A DNA stretch of 64,000 bases, from NCBI RefSeq assembly GCF_016917755.1, contig NZ_CP070326.1, positions 744,001-808,000 on the forward strand, written 5' to 3'. This document shows, piece by piece, positions 63,356 to 64,000 of the stretch. Within the stretch, counting starts at the first letter, position 1; each line of letters opens with the position of its first letter. Source of the stretch: Streptomyces noursei (GTDB lineage Bacteria; Actinomycetota; Actinomycetes; Streptomycetales; Streptomycetaceae). A program made the translations under genes and the position numbers. The notes below the pieces were generated by a model, which saw only the letters and a list, made by a program, of their open reading frames with translations, ran no database searches and was not told where the DNA came from.

Positions 63356-64000
63356 ATGACGACAGCCACCACCCCCTCGGCCACCGACCTGTTCGCCCGG
63401 GCCCTGCGGTACGAGAACCGCGCCGATCCCTACCCGCACTACGCCCGGATGCTCCGGCACCCGGTCGCGCGCATGGACGACGGCTCCTGGCTGATCAGCG
63501 GCTACCAGGAGATCCGGCAGCTGCTGCACGACCCGCGCAGCAGCGCCGACCGGCTCGACCCGCAGAACAAGGCCCCCAAGGCCGCCCGGAGCCTGCTCCT
63601 CCAGGACCCGCCCCGCCACGACCAACTGCGCCGCGTGGTCACCCAGGAGTTCATCCCGCGGATCATGGGCATGCGCGACCACCTCGGCGAACTGGTCGCC
63701 CGGCTCCTCGACGCCCACACCGGCACCGGGCCCGGCCAACTCGACGTCGTCGCCGATCTGGCCTACCCGCTGCCGGTCACGGTGATCTGCGAACTGCTCG
63801 GCGTGCCCCGCGAGGACGAGCCCCTCTTCGGCAGCCTCGCCCGCCGACTCACCCGGGGCCTGGACCCCGTCGACACCCAGACCGAAGAAGAGCTGCGCGA
63901 ACTCGACGAAGCCCGCGGCGAGTTGATCAACTACCTCGAAGGGCTCATCACCCAGCGCCGCACCAGCCCCGGCGACGACCTGCTGTCCGGCCTGATGTTC
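63356..64000 (+). CDS. Cytochrome P450 (3' partial)
   Basis: 215 codons are in the window from ATG with GGAGAG upstream; the stop is beyond the end. N-terminal P450 pattern: NRADPYPHYARMLRHPVARM, LISGYQEIRQLLHDPRSS, the C-helix LLLQDPPRHDQLRRVV, and YPLPVTVICELLGVPREDE. No membrane helix, so it is a soluble bacterial class I P450. The haem Cys and the I-helix lie outside the window. Operon with ferredoxin and reductase. Confidence 0.93.
   Translation, partial: MTTATTPSATDLFARALRYENRADPYPHYARMLRHPVARMDDGSWLISGYQEIRQLLHDPRSSADRLDPQNKAPKAARSLLLQDPPRHDQLRRVVTQEFIPRIMGMRDHLGELVARLLDAHTGTGPGQLDVVADLAYPLPVTVICELLGVPREDEPLFGSLARRLTRGLDPVDTQTEEELRELDEARGELINYLEGLITQRRTSPGDDLLSGLMF

Overview
The window is high-GC, gene-dense DNA with strong third-position G/C bias, frequent GTG starts and many 4-nt ATGA/GTGA overlaps. 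Together with its gene families (NarL-type two-component pair, DUF6461, Rv1733c and DUF7144 membrane proteins, HTH-TPR cluster regulators, EACC1) this points to a Streptomyces or close relative, probably an accessory or arm-like chromosomal region. No tRNA, rRNA or CRISPR array was seen.

Layout. (1) 1-9757: an operon for a secondary lipid or polyketide: an iterative synthase split into AT-ACP-KR (5' end outside the window) and KS-AT-DH-phosphopantetheinyl transferase, then a free ACP, an alpha/beta hydrolase and a GT1-type glycosyltransferase. (2) 9871-17853: a lipoprotein; an operon of a secreted zinc metalloprotease, a papain-like cysteine protease and a C-terminally anchored protein; a NarL-type response regulator/histidine kinase pair; and a 28-codon peptide gene. 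A TGCGG-N5-CCGCA operator occurs both before the protease operon and between the regulator and the peptide. (3) 18251-24670: an IS256-family element, a remnant membrane protein, a Nudix/APH-like kinase pair, a PPOX flavoprotein, and an excisionase/tyrosine integrase pair abutting a 5'-truncated Vms1/Rv2629-type gene. (4) 24667-33480: a decayed stress/hypoxia-type island with the truncated Vms1 gene, ftsH, Rv1733c and DUF7144 membrane proteins, a DosR-like box, a TetR/hydrolase pair, and wrecked narG/narI and marR genes. (5) 33608-42545: ordinary accessory genes (DUF6461, SDR, MerR/aminotransferase, Nudix, MFS, NTF2-like, DoxX, LysR, a maltokinase-cap protein), several with clear operators, plus an ATP-grasp remnant.

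(6) 42834-53565: a compact biosynthetic cluster flanked by two paralogous HTH-TPR regulators: free acyltransferase with GVSFG nucleophile elbow, acyl-CoA oxidase-like protein, two KAS III, a FabG-like reductase, an ACP and a KAS II, nearly all translationally coupled. It looks like a dedicated type II fatty-acyl/polyketide assembly line; no product can be named. (7) 53613-57186: a four-gene operon on the minus strand with a caspase-like protease, an EACC1 protein and two unrecognised proteins, one a two-pass membrane protein. This is the best candidate in the window for an undescribed system. (8) 57474-64000: an isocitrate lyase/PEP-mutase family enzyme, DUF4334 protein, zinc alcohol dehydrogenase, membrane protein, and a TetR-controlled ferredoxin / ferredoxin reductase / P450 operon whose P450 runs off the window.

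All functions are read from motifs and remembered family features; no database search was run.
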